Shown here in pieces: positions 1 through 12,147 of a DNA stretch of 64,000 bases. Every line of letters begins with the position of its first letter. Positions within the stretch are counted from its first letter, which is position 1. The stretch is from positions 17,710 to 81,709 of the forward strand of contig WHVA01000494.1 of the NCBI GenBank assembly GCA_015179125.1. The letters are read 5' to 3'. Made by a program: the position numbers and the translations under genes. Origin of the DNA: Gautieria morchelliformis (taxonomy: Eukaryota > Basidiomycota > Agaricomycetes > Gomphales > Gomphaceae). The notes under the pieces were generated by a model. That model was not told the origin of the DNA. It searched no databases and saw only the letters and a list, made by a program, of their open reading frames with translations.

Positions 1-1641
1 TAGAGAGGTAGTACTTATTACGACCATTGGCATGACGGCGCAGACGCGGCTGAATATGGCCCAGCGCTGAATGACGAGGAACTGAAGAACTGGTGTAGCG
101 AAGTTCAGACCTGACATATCCAGGCCCAGGCCTCTAATAATAACTAAAGAAGTAACACCGCTAGCATGGCCCAAGCGGCTGGTGATGGGAGATGGAAACT
201 TACAAAACAGGATCCTCTAGCCATAGGAGAAGAGAGTGCAGCACGCTGAGGCGGGAACGTCTGCGCAAAAAGATTCTGTATGGAAAGAAATGCTCGAACA
301 TTGTTCCCTTGTTCCATTTCCCTTGTCGAAGACAAGCGCTTCTAACCCTCTAAAATTTATGATCGAGGGCACGGTTCTTTGTGTTTGATGAAATCGCTCG
401 GCTCAAAGGTCACCGTGATGCGTGACGCGAGCCAATGGTCGTAATACTAGTTGTCAACGATCCAAGTATGGCAGGAACCTAAGTATGTCAAGACCCGATT
501 TCTAGTAACCTCCCCCCGCACTTAGTTATGCATCAGTTTGGGACTGGTTGTAAAGATTCCTATTTGACCCCTCTGTCAGGACTCACGGCTACAATGCTTG
601 AGTGTGATGGATTCCAGGTTGCTGGAGGGTAGGTAATGTAATTTCTGCCGTCGGACCCTATGCAAGGCAGTGATGTCTTGGATGTCCGTCCGCCAATCCT
701 GGTTTCGCCCGTACGCATCATGGTCGTTTGGCACGAGCACACAACAACAAGGAGATTGTGAGCGCCAGCCTTGCATTTATACTAACGATATATTTTATAT
801 CTGATCAAGATAACGTCTCTACTTGTCCTTCGACTCCCCGTTTTCGGATCCCCCCCTGCAGAGACTTGACATTTCCTTTGTGCAGACTGCTGGGGGACTC
901 GGCCAGGGCCGACAATTCCCCTATATCTGATCTTACGGACACAGCTGGGATCAGTGCCCTGGTGCGTCGCGAGCTCAGATGTATAAGTTGCATACCACTG
1001 CGCACAAGTTACACGAGCATGAAGTACAGTTGTGGCTTTCAAAACCAACCCGGAACAGAGCTGACAGCGAAGGATGGATGTGCCTGGCTCATTGACGGAC
1101 TGGGAGGACACATTAGCCGACCTCTCTTCTCCGTTGCAGCCGGAAAAGTCGCATCATGTATACATAGCTCCGTGTACGTTAGACTCTGACCGCCATAACC
1201 GTAAAGCTAACTTGCTTAGTTAGGTTGTAGAAGGTCATGCCATCACGGGGCTATATCGATCCACGTTTCAGAGGTCTTGGGTTTTACCTGGTCCATGGCT
1301 CCGCTACGATTGGTATGGGAATGCATTTGCCGACATAATATATACATCTTCAAGGCCAGGGTGATCCAGAGACAGAGAATTCGCATCCAAATTTGATGGC
1401 CGCGACTCAATTCACCCATACAACCACATGCAGGAATGGATACGACAGCGCTGCTGGCGCCTTCCGTGGGATAATACAATCATCATACTAGGTTCGCTCC
1501 ACAGTATTCATTCAAGCGAATTTTCTAGCTCGCTCTTACTACTAACCGCCACGACAATCCTCTAAGGGACATTCAGCTGGATAATGCGACTGGCATGTTC
1601 AATAACACGCCTTCCCCATATACGTTAACAAATGAGCGCCT

Positions 1642-1821
1642 CTCCTGTGCTGATTTCAATCAGCTAGGTATGACACCAGGCTAACAGCCTCTCTTAAAAC
1701 TTCTCGCTCACGCAGCAGGTGTAATTGGCAACTCCTGTGCTGATTTCAATCAGCTAGGTATGATACCAGGCTAACAGCCTCTCTTAAAACTTCTCGCTCA
1801 CGCAGCAGGTGCAATTGGCAA
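1642..1821. repeat. 90-base tandem duplication (two copies)
   Basis: Two adjacent copies of a 90-base unit, each beginning CTCCTGTGCTGATTTCAATC, at 1642-1731 and 1732-1821. They differ at only a few bases (for example GACACCAGG against GATACCAGG, and GGTGTAATT against GGTGCAATT), so the duplication is fairly recent. No gene is seen in it. Confidence 0.9.
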
Positions 1822-2479
1822 TGCCGGATACAGTATCTCACCTGAGATATATGTCAAGCAGGATTCAGCCAGTCCTCAAAATTTGCAAGGAAGGGAGATC
1901 GATCTTCCTGGATCGGACATGATACGGCCTGGCCGGAGACTTTCGACCTCCCAGCAGGGAGTAGTGTTGAACACTGCAAGTGCATACCCATTGTCAACTG
2001 GCATGATATCTTGTTGCCGAAATCAGAGCTCAACACTCCGGTATTAATACCCGCACGCGGCTCGGGGAAGATGGATACATATGTCCAAGGGGCAGCCAAA
2101 GAATTAAGTTTGAACCCCCATGTCGACACATGCACACCCTATAGGCTATCGTGTTTTGTATATCCCGGGACCCCCCCGCTCCTCTCCAGCTCCTATTTCA
2201 TCTTTGGGCCCACATGTATTAGAGATGACCAAGATGGCTTTACAACAGAACCAGTTAGCTAGGTTCAAACAATTAATTCCATAAACACCTCTCCACGCTA
2301 CTCATTCATTTTGTGACGGGAGTATAGCTTCCTTGACCAAGGCAATCACGCTACGTTCTAGAAACGACATGCATGGCTGGGGTAATCACCTATACCCGCA
2401 TTATGCAGGCTGCTGCGTCTAGAAATGGAGATGGAGGGGCGCGAAGATTGAAGCGGTTGAACAATAGATCCTTATTTTA

Positions 2480-2563
2480 CCAGCAATTATCGATGGGGTG
2501 GCGTCGACGATCTGACCTACTACTAGGTCAGATCGTCGACGCCACCCCATCGGTAATTGCTGG
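2480..2563. repeat. 84-base near-perfect inverted repeat (hairpin)
   Basis: The left arm 2480-2519 and right arm 2524-2563 are reverse complements over 40 bases with one mismatch, separated by a 4-base loop CTAC. A transcript would form a very long, stable hairpin. No terminal duplication or flanking transposon ends could be recognised, so its origin is unknown. Confidence 0.95.
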
Positions 2564-3289
2564 AGTGTCTCCACGAAGTAGATACGGTCTGAAGTGCTAA
2601 AGGACGAGTTTCCCCAAGTATTCAAGTGCGACGCCGTTAAAATACTGTTTTGTCTGAATCCATATCGATCCCTTTACTGGAACCGTCGGTCCGAAGTTCC
2701 TGCCAGAAAGCTGTCGATTCCAGGATATTGGTCAAGATTGCGGTGATGGCCTAGCATCAGATCGATTGTCTGCTTCATCTCGATTCAGCCACCTAGCGTA
2801 AGTTAATACGGTAGATAATCACTAGAGCGTTGTTGGGCTCCCTGAACGGCCAAATAGTATGATAAATGATATATAAATCCTCACCTATTCTGATACGCTA
2901 AACTTTGTATGGGCCGATTCACAAGTCGTGTGGGAAAGGGTCGTTTACATAATTGAGCCACTGATCAGGCCCAGGACTCAGGAGCCGAAGTAACAGCCCG
3001 TCTCGGCGGTATAAGTGGTCTCTGAGACAGCCTAGAGTCGGTACCCGGCGTTGAACGATGACCGGTGAACGTTTGGATAAACGTTGAATGCGCACAAAGC
3101 GTCTGCACTTGTTCTGAATTTTAGGCTCAGCAGAGCAGCGCCGAGTGGGAGTAGGAGTAGGACCCGGGATGGAGAAGTCTACTTGACGGCATTACTCACA
3201 TTTCCTTGCTATTTCGGTACAACCCTGCATCCCCGATCCGGAGAGGGCGATGGACCTGGCGGACCCTCATATCATAAGTAGCACCAGTT

Positions 3290-3800
3290 GCCGGCGGCAT
3301 GCTCAATGCTGTCTGGCTGTAGCTGATTCTTGATACCATGAGCGATGGGCAGCGCAGCAATCAGGGACTCGAGTGACCTTGTAATGATGCCCCTCCGGCG
3401 TCGCTGTCCAGTTCTTCCTGGCATCTGCTCCTCCATCCTTGTGTAGCAACCGAACAATCGCATCGTGCCACACAAACGACGCCGATCGTAGCGTGGTGCC
3501 ATCCTTTCCTCCTGTGTTTACATCCGCTCACTTCTCAAACAGTAACTGAACGGTCGCAACGCTGCCTGCAGCACACAGCTATCCTATCCTCGTGCGTTTA
3601 TATCCGCTTCCATTTCAGCGCAACCGAACGATCCGATGTCCTTGAGACGCCGCCGACTCCAGCGCAGTCTACGGACCCACGGTCCGCTCGAGGAGTTCAC
3701 ATCCGCACCTTTCTGAGCAGCAACCGAAGAGTCGGATCGTCTACGGGCCGTGCCGTCCTTCCCCATTTCCAGCAGTAACCAAAGACCCAGGGTAGATATT
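3290..3800 (-). pseudogene. decayed ankyrin-repeat protein gene
   Basis: Read on the minus strand and changing frame several times, this stretch gives degenerate ankyrin-repeat units. They include segments of the type GADVNSSSG, TALESAASQGHRIVRL, ADINARG and a later HDAIVRLL-HKDGGADAR. The consensus pattern (Gly-Ala-Asp-Val-Asn, Leu-x-x-Ala-Ala-x-x-Gly-His-x-x-Ile-Val-Arg-Leu-Leu) is known from ankyrin arrays, which in Agaricomycetes often form the C-terminus of NACHT or NLR-type proteins. Frame changes and in-frame stops show that the gene is dead. No NACHT domain was recognised in the adjoining sequence up to 5483. The ankyrin identity is moderately supported; the NLR origin is a guess. Confidence 0.5.
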
Positions 3801-5483
3801 GATCTTCATTCCACCTCATTCGCTAAGTTGGAAAGCGGAGCCCAGTCTTGAGGGAAGCTAACTGATCAGGAAGCATGCAGTTCCAATGTCTATTGAAGAA
3901 TGGTTGGGATGTAAATCCAATTGTATGGCGGTGCTCCGGGCGGCAGCGATCAGGGTGCGCTCAGGCGGCGGGGTCGGAGGAGAGAGGCATGAGGCATGAT
4001 CAAGGTGAAAATATTTTGTCACTGCGCTGACGGGGTAGGAAGGTAACTGTGGGATATTCGTTTCCTGGTCGAGAAAGGAGCGGCGGCCAACGCACAAGGA
4101 AGATCTTGTGGCAGTACGTCGCAGGAGGGCCCTGCCGTTGAGGGAGTATGACAGGATCTTTCGGCTACTGCTTGAGAAGGACCCGGTGTGAATCCATGTG
4201 GCTACTTCGGCAGTGCTTTGCAGCGGATGTGCATACAAACTTTCTCCCGGGTCGGAAGAGATGGACAATGTGGCACTGCGCCGCAGGCAGCACCGTCTCA
4301 ATCGCACGATGGGATCTAAGTTATTAAGTCAACATGCATGCATAATAGGTGATACCGTCTTATTCTTAAATTTCCTGGAGTTAAACAACATCAGACATCT
4401 CGGGGGCTAGGACCGGACTTGATCGATGGCGAAGAATGGAGACACAACCTATGCATAACTGTCCGGGGCTGACTACTTTCCGAAGAGCTGGAGACCATAG
4501 CAGGCCTTAATCGTATCAAGAGCTTCGTGTAGAGTTGTTTGAAGCCTTGGAGAATAAAGCATTATAATCCTCAACCCCAACGATGCAGAGGATGCTTGAA
4601 CGCGTGAGCGATTATTGCATTCACAACTAACAGAGAAAAGTAGAGCGCTCGCGCGATACCCAATTAAATCGTCTGTCGTAAATAGCCTGGCACACCGATT
4701 GCTTCTTCTCCACTTCTATTAACTCTGGCCGACCGAGAATGCCGTGGCCCCCGGCGGTTCATCCCGCCACTTGAAAGAGGTCTGTTGCATTCAGAGGAAG
4801 CTTCGTGGTTGTTATGGAGCAGTACCGTGTACGATACAAACCAAGGGTCTTTTGGTGTTTGCGAATCGGCGAACTCGATCACCGTCGGGCGTCCGTCGCC
4901 CACGCCGGTTTCTCAGGGTTTGGGTTAGTCAACTATTAGTGAGCAGGGTTCAATGCGTCAGCATTCGACGGCATGGTGTGCGTAGAGCACCTCGTCGTGT
5001 GATGTTGCTTGTTGCGCGAGCCTTGCTGCACGGTTGGCGTCTACTTTGCGGCGCAAGTCTGGCGCGAGTGCGGCATACGTCTCTTCCGGCGTCGGTGTCA
5101 CCGCTAGGCAGAGGGTAAGTGATGGTTAGGTGGGACGCGAAATACTGAACCTTTCATGATGCCGTAGCCCAGACCAAGACCTGGAGATCAAGGTGAGCAA
5201 ATGGTGTTTGAAGTTCGCTGCAAACTTGCATCCTCCCCCAATAAGGGCGACCTGAAGGAGAACGCGGAGTTTCCCGGGTGCAGACATAGTGGTTCACGTC
5301 AGAGTCACGTCAGTGCGCGGGGACTCAAATAAGATCTCGAATTGGGTTCTCGGGAGCGTCCGTGCGGAGACAATCTCATAGATTGTTTATGTCATACTGC
5401 TTCTCTCCGTGGTCACCGAATAAATTGCTTGGCGCAATATGTATGTAAAGTAGGGTATACAGTAATTAAGCCAACTTCAAATC
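3801..5483. other. no recognisable gene
   Basis: Several open stretches exist on both strands (for example 3858-4307 minus and 4744-5118 plus), but none shows a domain, a plausible exon chain or a family resemblance I can name. They could be remains of the gene that carried the ankyrin repeats to the left. Confidence 0.4.
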
Positions 5484-7295
5484 TTAGTATGGCGTTGGCG
5501 TGGGAGGCGGTCGCCGCGTCGCGTCGATCCGTGGCCGTGTCCGCCGCTCCGCGTTGAACCCTAGCATCTCAACACTCCGTCGCCGCGACTGTGCCGCTAT
5601 CCGTTCTAGCTCCTCTTCCCAGGCTTGCACTGACTCCGGTGGGGCCGGCAGTGGCGGTGGGACCGGCGGCGGAGGCGCAAGATGGCTATTCGACCCCAGG
5701 CGAGCTGGCGGCGACAGAGGTGACGATGGTCCGAGCTTGAGAGACCGCAAAGAGCCACCCGGTGTTTCGGCCGTCTGCCATCGACTCCGCGCCTCAATGC
5801 GCTCCAACTCGTCCTCCCACGCCCGTACATGGTCAGGGACGCTGCCGCCCTCCTCTGGAGACAAGACCGACGTCTGTGACGACGTCCCATGGCTCGCTCG
5901 CGGCCGCACGTCCCGCGCCGCACCCTGTGCTACACGACGCGACGCGCCCCGTGCCACCTCTCGCGCCGAGTCCCGCGGACCCGCGCTCGTGTGTGGTCGG
6001 CGGACGGCCTTCCCCTTCACACTCCCCTTTTCGTGTACCGAATTCGCTGTCATTGGCGTAGTTGGCAGCGTCCCATCCGTAGGGCTTGGTGGCGGCGATG
6101 GTAATCGCGATGGGTCCCGCGCTCGTGCGCGGTCGACTGCCTCCCTGTATTTTGACATGGCTAGTCGCCGCTGCGACTCGTTAGATGCGGTAATGCGGAG
6201 CTCGCGCTCCTCCAGCTCGACCGTCTCATATGTCCCGTGAGGGGTGCCGAGGGTCACCTTTATCCGTAGGAAGAATCGGAGGGTGACGAGCGCCGTGCGC
6301 ATCGTCTCGCCGACCGCCCAATGACTGTAGATAATGTCAGCACTAGGGGACAAACGCCCGAGAAGGCATCATACCTTGTAGACTTTTGTGGAGGCACCTG
6401 TAGAGTCACTGTTCTTACATAAATGCCATTTTCGTCTCGCGGCACGTCAGTAGCCTCACTGGATGCGACGAGGAATGTGGAGGTCTTTGAGGACGGAGAC
6501 GGGGGATTAGAATGATCGATGAGGTTTGTCGTGGACAATAGGGATACGTCATCGGAGACGGCCCTAGATCCGAACGGAGGATTGTTAAATTCGAGACGGC
6601 GCTCGACGACAAGCGCGATGGAGTGTACGCTGGTGGCAGGGTCCGAAGGCTTCAATTTCAAGGAGACCGGGACGACATCCATGGGACCCAAAGCGAACGG
6701 AGGCGTGTTGATGACATAACTGACGGAGGAGTGTTTCGATCGACCTGCATGGGACCATTTACTAGGAGCTAGAGGAAGGGTTTCGCCTGGGTCATAGCGC
6801 ATGAGTGGCAAGTCGTATGTCTTGACCTGCCGATGGCCTACCCCAGTCATGGGGATATGATTGAGCACTGCCCGCAGCCGTAAGCGATCATCAGCCGGAG
6901 AACCACAGATCGCACACACCAGCTTCGACCCGCCAAAAGATACGGTATTCCTGGAAATTGGCGGTGCTCTGGCCTGAAAGCTTAGGGGAGAGTACGAGGC
7001 GGAAGGGCCAGTCGCCATCGCCAACTTCGGCCCAGGTGTCCTGCGGGGGCTTTGTCCAAAGCAGGACGTGGTGATCGACGAGGAGGTTGGAGTGGGTGAT
7101 GCCTCTGTGACCTATGCGGGCCTCATAGCAGCGGACGGCGACGAGGATGTCAGAGGCGAGGATAGGCTTGCGGTCATCGTCGAGACGAGTGCTGAGGACG
7201 CCCTCGACCTTGAGGGGAGTGAGGGCGAGGTAGCCAGCGTGGGGGAAGTAGCGGGCGCCACTGCCCTTTGTGGACGAGAGAGACAACTTGACCAT
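5484..7295 (-). CDS. arrestin-like (alpha-arrestin fold) protein
   Basis: Three exons on the minus strand: start ATG at 7293-7295, a first intron near 6867-6915 (GTGTGTG...CAG), a second near 6330-6380 (GTATGATG...CAG), stop TAA at 5484-5486. The N-terminal two thirds resemble arrestin-like beta-sandwich proteins: an initial VEGVLSTRLDDDRKPILASDI segment, then long alternating hydrophobic strands. A segment HWAVGETMRTALVTLRFFLR follows the second intron, where C-terminal arrestin strands are expected. The C-terminal third is low complexity, rich in Pro, Ser and Arg, with short repeats around WE(D/E)ELERI. In fungi such proteins are usually adaptors for ubiquitin ligases acting on membrane transporters; I see no clear PY motif, so this role is inference. 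It shares a 153-base divergent promoter region with the transporter at 7449. Confidence 0.6.
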
Positions 7296-7448
7296 CGCAT
7301 GAAGGAAGCGGCGAGTCGAGCTGCCTATTTATTGGGAACCATACATTGGCGCAGAAGAATTCTTCCATTGGTTGCCGGCGCTTCTCCAGGATTACATCAT
7401 CCGCATCTGAGATCTTAGAAGCTAACCCTTTCCTCTCTCCCCCACGAC
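7296..7448. promoter_or_regulatory. shared divergent promoter region, arrestin-like / SLC35F6-like
   Basis: The 153 bases between the two opposed start codons must hold the 5' leaders and promoters of both genes. No individual element was identified. Confidence 0.5.
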
Positions 7449-9131
7449 ATGCCCGGAACGTGGTCTGGCTATGTCGGTTTTCTTGTCGCTGGAATGATCT
7501 TCACGGGATCTACAAACTCTATATTTACAAAGGTCTGCACGTTGTCCTCTGCGACGACGCCACCACTTACATGCAATCCAGTTCCAGGCAAGCGTCCTGC
7601 TCCCCGTCCTAAGCGGCACTGACCAGTGTCCACCCACAGGACATGCAATGTGTAGAGAACTGTGATAGCCACCCCGTTGTGTTCGAACAGCCCGTATGGC
7701 AGACTCTTCAAATGTTCATCGGCGAAATGCTTTGTGCGTATCCTTCTCCGGCGCCTGCCCTTTCATGTTCACACGCCTCCCTTCTGCCAGGCTTTCTCCC
7801 TGTTCTGTACGCGCTCTTCGCGAGTTACCGCAGATCCCGCGTACAGTTGCCGAGCAGCGACTCGGATGATCCTGTCTTCATCCGTTCCGATCTCGCAGAT
7901 GCCAAACAGCGCGACCTCCATGGCTGGCGGATCCTCCTTCTCTGGATTCCCGCAGCATGTGATCTCACCGGCACCACGGTCAGCTGTTGCGGCCCTCCGA
8001 GTCTAGCCCTTGCTCTAACTGATGCTCGACATTGCAGCTCATGAATGTTGGCCTTCTATACACTCCCGTCAGCATCTATCAGATGACTCGTGGGGCGCTT
8101 GTCCTCTTTGTGGGCATGCTATCCGTCATATTCCTCCGCAGACGGTTGTGGTTATACCAGTCTGTCCTGTCCCCCCAGTTTGCCTTCTCTACTCTGATCC
8201 ACGCTCAGATGGGCTGCGCTTGTCACCGTCGTAGCTGGTGTGTCTGTAGTTGGCCTCAGCGGCTCCATGATCAAGGAGGCCGGTCCACGCGAGCTCACCG
8301 GAGAAGAGACGCTTCTCACTGAAACCCCCGCGCCTGAGGCCACCAGTGTTCTTGTCGGCGTCTTTTTCATTATTTTTGCTCAGATATTGTGCGTGCTGCC
8401 ATGTCGTATGCACTCACTGTCTTTCTGAGCTACGGCGTAGCACCGCGATTCAGTTCGTCGTCGAAGAGAAGATCATGGCACAGTACAGCGTTGCACCGTT
8501 GGTGGCCGTTGGTTACGAGGGGTTCTTTGGGTTCATCTCGATTATCATCTTCATGCCATTCCTGGGGCGATTCGCTGACCGCTCGCCATTCTTTGACCTT
8601 CCCCGGGGCTGGCACCAAATTACCAATACGCCCACGGTTCTCTGGTCGAGCATTGCCGTGGCTATCTCGATTTCGCTGTTCAATGGGTTTGGGCTGAGTG
8701 TTACCCGGCATCTTAGCGCCACGGCGCGGTCTGTGATCGACACGTGTCGGACGCTCGCCATTTGGATTATTTCCCTAGGACTTGGGTGGGAGCGTCTGCT
8801 GTTCCCGATCTCGCTACTGCAGATGATCGGATTTGGTCTTCTGGTCTACGGTACCGTGAGTTGTCTCTTGGCATGTTCAATTTTGTAATCGGGAGTAACT
8901 GCGGATGAGCAGTTCCTTTTCAATAACCTGGTGAACCCGCCCGCGTGCGTACGCCCACCCGCCGTCCCGTCTGCGACTGCATTGCAGGAAGACGTGGCGG
9001 CGGAAGAACGGGCGCTGTTGAGGGAGGAGGTGCTTGAGGAGACTGCAGCACTTCCCGCAGACTTGGGCACGTCGGGATACGATGTCGTGCCGGAACGGGC
9101 ACACACGGTCCCTGCGGGAGAAACACGGTAG
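7449..9131 (+). CDS. SLC35F6-like drug/metabolite transporter
   Basis: A polytopic membrane protein of the drug/metabolite transporter superfamily. ATG at 7449 opens MPGTWSGYVGFLVAGMIFTG; later exons contribute FEQPVWQTLQMFIGEMLC, HGWRILLLWIPAACDLTGTT and ALVLFVGMLSVIFLRRRLWL (the typical internal DMT motif with Gly and a basic end). A long exon follows with several membrane segments, including FGFISIIIFMPFLGRFAD and ISISLFNGFGLSVTRHLSAT. The order and wording match the SLC35F6 (C2orf18) family known from animals and fungi, whose substrate is not settled; location in endomembranes or lysosome/vacuole is family knowledge. The C-terminus after the last membrane segment (from about 8920) is hydrophilic and ends at TGA 9129-9131. 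There are about six exons with short introns. Confidence 0.8.
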
Positions 9132-10142
9132 GGGACGTACGTACTACGCAAGGTTACTCGTCGATACAGAGACAACACGCGTTTACTTTATATATTTGTC
9201 ATGCGCAAGAAGGCGGAGTGGAAGGTGCCTGGGTCTAATGATGTGGAAGCCTGGCAGAGGCTAGAGAAGGCAGTAAAGTTGACACGCACCATATCCAGGC
9301 TGAGACTAATTATACATGAGTTGGGCTTCCCATCCGAAGCCCCATATGCAGCAGTCTAATGATATGCGAGCTTAGGGTTGAATAGGAGAAGCCAATAGAG
9401 TTGGCACGCACCGTATATGGTACTAGTCAATGGAATCACGTGATGTGCTGCCAACCATACGAAGCCAATGTGTTCTCATGGCGATATTATATAGTATGCT
9501 GGATCATGTCGGAGGCGGTGCACCATCGGGCTGCCAGCAGTGAGTGCCCAGCTTGCCCAGACTGACTGGGACTAATATCCGATGCACCCGGGTGTCACAT
9601 TACACTGATTCCAGCTGTCTCAGCGACCCCGAGGATCTATGGGAGCAGTATACGCACCCACTCTAAAGTGACCATCTTTGATGTCCATGTCTCGAGGGGC
9701 CCTTGATATTCCTCATGCCGTTCAAGAACATTGAACCCCACAAGCCTTAATTAATGTCTGCTTCCCTATCACAAGGTCACCTCACCTCGTCTGAGGAGGC
9801 AGCGGCTACCATACCCTGATGGTGCTTCGCGAGTTACAAATGGCAGGACACGGGCAACATTTACTTTGTGTGTGTATGTACATTTTATCATCTTTCTGGT
9901 TATGAACAGACGTTCAACGTGGACAATCAATGGACACCTTCAGGATGAAAGCCCCCTCATGGTGTAAACCAATAATCTGTCTTCCTTCCCTGCATCACTT
10001 CAAAATATATGATGTAGGGCCAGGGTGCCACAAGTACCCTTGCTCGAAAAGAAAGGAGATATCTATACACGGAGAAACTCGGCAAAAGGTGTCATGTCGG
10101 CTTACTCCCCGGTGCCAAGCAATCATTGTTCAAAAATGAGAA
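9132..10142. other. intergenic, nothing recognised
   Basis: About 1 kb with stops in all frames and no domain that I can name. Two loosely similar stretches containing GCACGCACC (near 9285 and 9400) hint at an old imperfect duplication. Confidence 0.5.
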
Positions 10143-10243
10143 TGCTCCCTGCAAGGCTCGAACTTGCGACCTTAGGATATATCTGCTGACTCAGCAGTCA
10201 TATGACTATGAGACCTACGCACTACCAACTGTGCCAAGGAAGC
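10143..10243 (-). tRNA. elongator tRNA-Met (CAT) with a 28-base intron
   Basis: On the minus strand the 5' half (10243-10207) and 3' half (10178-10143) fold into a full cloverleaf. The acceptor stem GCTTCCT pairs with AGGGAGC, followed by discriminator A. The D arm is GCAC/GTGC, the anticodon loop CTCATAA and the T arm GCAAG-TTCGAGC-CTTGC. The anticodon is CAT. The intron 10206-10179 lies between positions 37 and 38, the standard place in eukaryotic nuclear tRNAs, and itself contains two short palindromes. The mature length is 73 without CCA. The stem sequence resembles fungal elongator rather than initiator tRNA-Met. Confidence 0.93.
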
Positions 10244-10621
10244 CTTTCAACGCTACCTTCAATTATTATAAAAGATCAATATTCAGTATTCAACCCAAAA
10301 TTTCCATCGCAGGCACTAATCCCGGGAAGTTTAGAGGTCCATTGAGCCTGAGGGAACGCAAGAATTAATGTATCGTGTACTCTATGTACACGTAGGATCG
10401 GACTCGACGATGAAAATTTGTTCACGACTGTGAGACCAAGCCGGATATGTTGTTATGCCATATCACCCATATTGGTGCCCCTCCATGTTCCCTCGGTTTC
10501 ATAGATGTAGTTGCCTCAGGACTCACTTCCCCTGCTGATTCCTGTACATTACGTTACGTACAGGCACATACACGGCCATTATCGTGAGACCAATGTTCTA
10601 CCACTGAATGAAGAGATACCA
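10244..10621. other. intergenic with tRNA-like remnant and palindrome
   Basis: The minus strand from about 10620 to 10585 reads like the first half of a tRNA (TTCAGTGGTAGAACATTGGTC is typical of a D arm and anticodon stem), but no T-arm box follows. At 10541-10564 there is an imperfect 24-base palindrome starting CCTGTAC and ending GTACAGG. No gene is claimed. Confidence 0.4.
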
Positions 10622-11817
10622 TCAAAACTCTAGCAGGGAATGAAAGCGCACTTCCACGAACCTAATGGTCTTTTTCTCTGTAGTTGCTACTTCTGTCTTG
10701 GCACGATTGAGAACTTTCTGGAACTCGCTAACACGGTGTCTCATGCGTGAATGCATGTATGCTTTGGAACATTTGATGTGATAATGGAGGTAGTCACGGA
10801 ATAGCTGGATATGCGAGATGGTCGACGCGGCAATGTCGAGATTCTGAAAGTGACGGGGGAACAGCACTATTAATGTGTGATTAGACATCTACACCTCAAA
10901 TAACAAATAAGAGGTAGCGCACCAAATGTCACATAACCAATGTCGTCACCATGTGCCAGGCCTTTCACGTCACGGATCTCGAGAGGGGGGTCTCGGCTAG
11001 AGTAAAGCACCTGCGGGGCGTTTTGAATAGTTGGAAGCCTCCTAGCATCAACGAATTCCTTGTGAATGGTTCAGCCCCGCGTACCATCATGATAGGAAAC
11101 AAGCTAAACCTGAAGAAACACTTTGCCGAAAATGCGGTCTGTTTCTTCTTTGAACACCGTTGAGAAGACAACAGTCACGCGATCGTGAGCTGCTTGGACA
11201 TATATGGCTTCCTCGTCACGATAATGTATCGCCATCAGATCGCCTTGTCCTTCAGTTTGTGACTCGAGTGATTTCTGAGCCTGGAAAGCACGTTCGAAAG
11301 GAGCAGCCAGCGCATTCCTCTTTAGCAAGGATATTGACTTGATGAGCGCATCACGGGCCTCTACGAAATCTGCACTGAGCGAAGCGTTCTCTTCAACGTC
11401 ACAACAACGCACCGCCTTCGGGTGGGACATGCTCGAGGTCGATTTGGAGAGTCACATTATATTGAGGTTCGACCTGAGGGGCAACATATTGCCCGTACTC
11501 CCGGCTAATAATATCATTTGCCCCATACTGGACAAGTTCGTTCCAACAGCGTATGCTCATGGAGAGAAGCAGCTGTGTCTTGCGTTCCGGCGTTGACAAG
11601 TGGAAGCGAACACCATCAAAGTCTACAAAGTGAACGTCGAGAGAGGAGGGTCTGCGATGCTTTAGACTAATATGGACCAGCAATCAAATGGTGCCAGCTT
11701 ACTTGTTGAACTTCTCAGCAAGGGTTGTTTGTATAATAACATTGTGGGACTACGCATCACATATGAGTGCAGATTCAAAATGTAACGACAATCAAGCCAT
11801 ACCTCTAACAAAATCAT
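10622..11817 (-). CDS. ARPC2: Arp2/3 complex subunit 2 (p34, ARPC2)
   Basis: A structural subunit of the Arp2/3 complex that nucleates branched actin filaments; with ARPC4 it forms the core of the complex. The first exon is only five codons, MILLE (11817-11803), followed by GTATGG; the next exon starts after TAG with [16 protein letters not shown], matching the conserved N-terminus. Then follow the family landmarks [119 protein letters not shown] and [10 protein letters not shown]. The stop is at 10622-10624. The last dozen residues (after EKKTI) are not the usual ending but are hydrophobic and plausible. All segments appear in order without frame damage. Confidence 0.93.
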
Positions 11818-12147
11818 GGTGTCGAATGTCGGCAAGGGTAATTACGTAATTGCCCTTATGACTCGCTGCGTGACATAAAAGTTTGGCCATGCTCTCAGGC
11901 TTGGAATAAATAACGACTATGATCGAGGAGGAGTGCCACCCGATATCTTCTAAGGAGAATATAAGAATGATGATAGTACAGATCACGCTTCGGGTGACAC
12001 AATTTCACCACCCAAAACATCAGCCTCAATTGGCAAAGATGTATCGGTAAGGCATACAAACGAAAGAAAAACAAGAAAGAGCTGTAAAGAGGCATGTCCA
12101 GTGCGACTTCCATAGAAGATTTGCACAAGTCATCAGATATGGGTAGA

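Larger units (their letters stand above)
1..3289. other. gene-poor left end
   Basis: No reading frame here looks like a conserved protein, and I could not join the short frames into a recognisable family through splice sites. The only clear structures are the tandem duplication and the hairpin listed separately. It may hold old, unrecognisable repeat sequence; that is inference only. Confidence 0.5.

Noticed and set aside
4911-4930. Telomere-like GGGTTTGGGTTAG
   Set aside because: A single short match inside other sequence, not a repeat array.
5500-6240. Long plus-strand open frame of 246 codons opposite the arrestin-like gene
   Set aside because: It is the antisense shadow of the GC- and repeat-rich C-terminal exon; its composition is Arg/Ser/Gly low complexity without a domain.
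10580-10620. tRNA-like sequence on the minus strand
   Set aside because: Only the D arm and part of an anticodon stem can be formed; no T-arm box and no closing acceptor strand follow.
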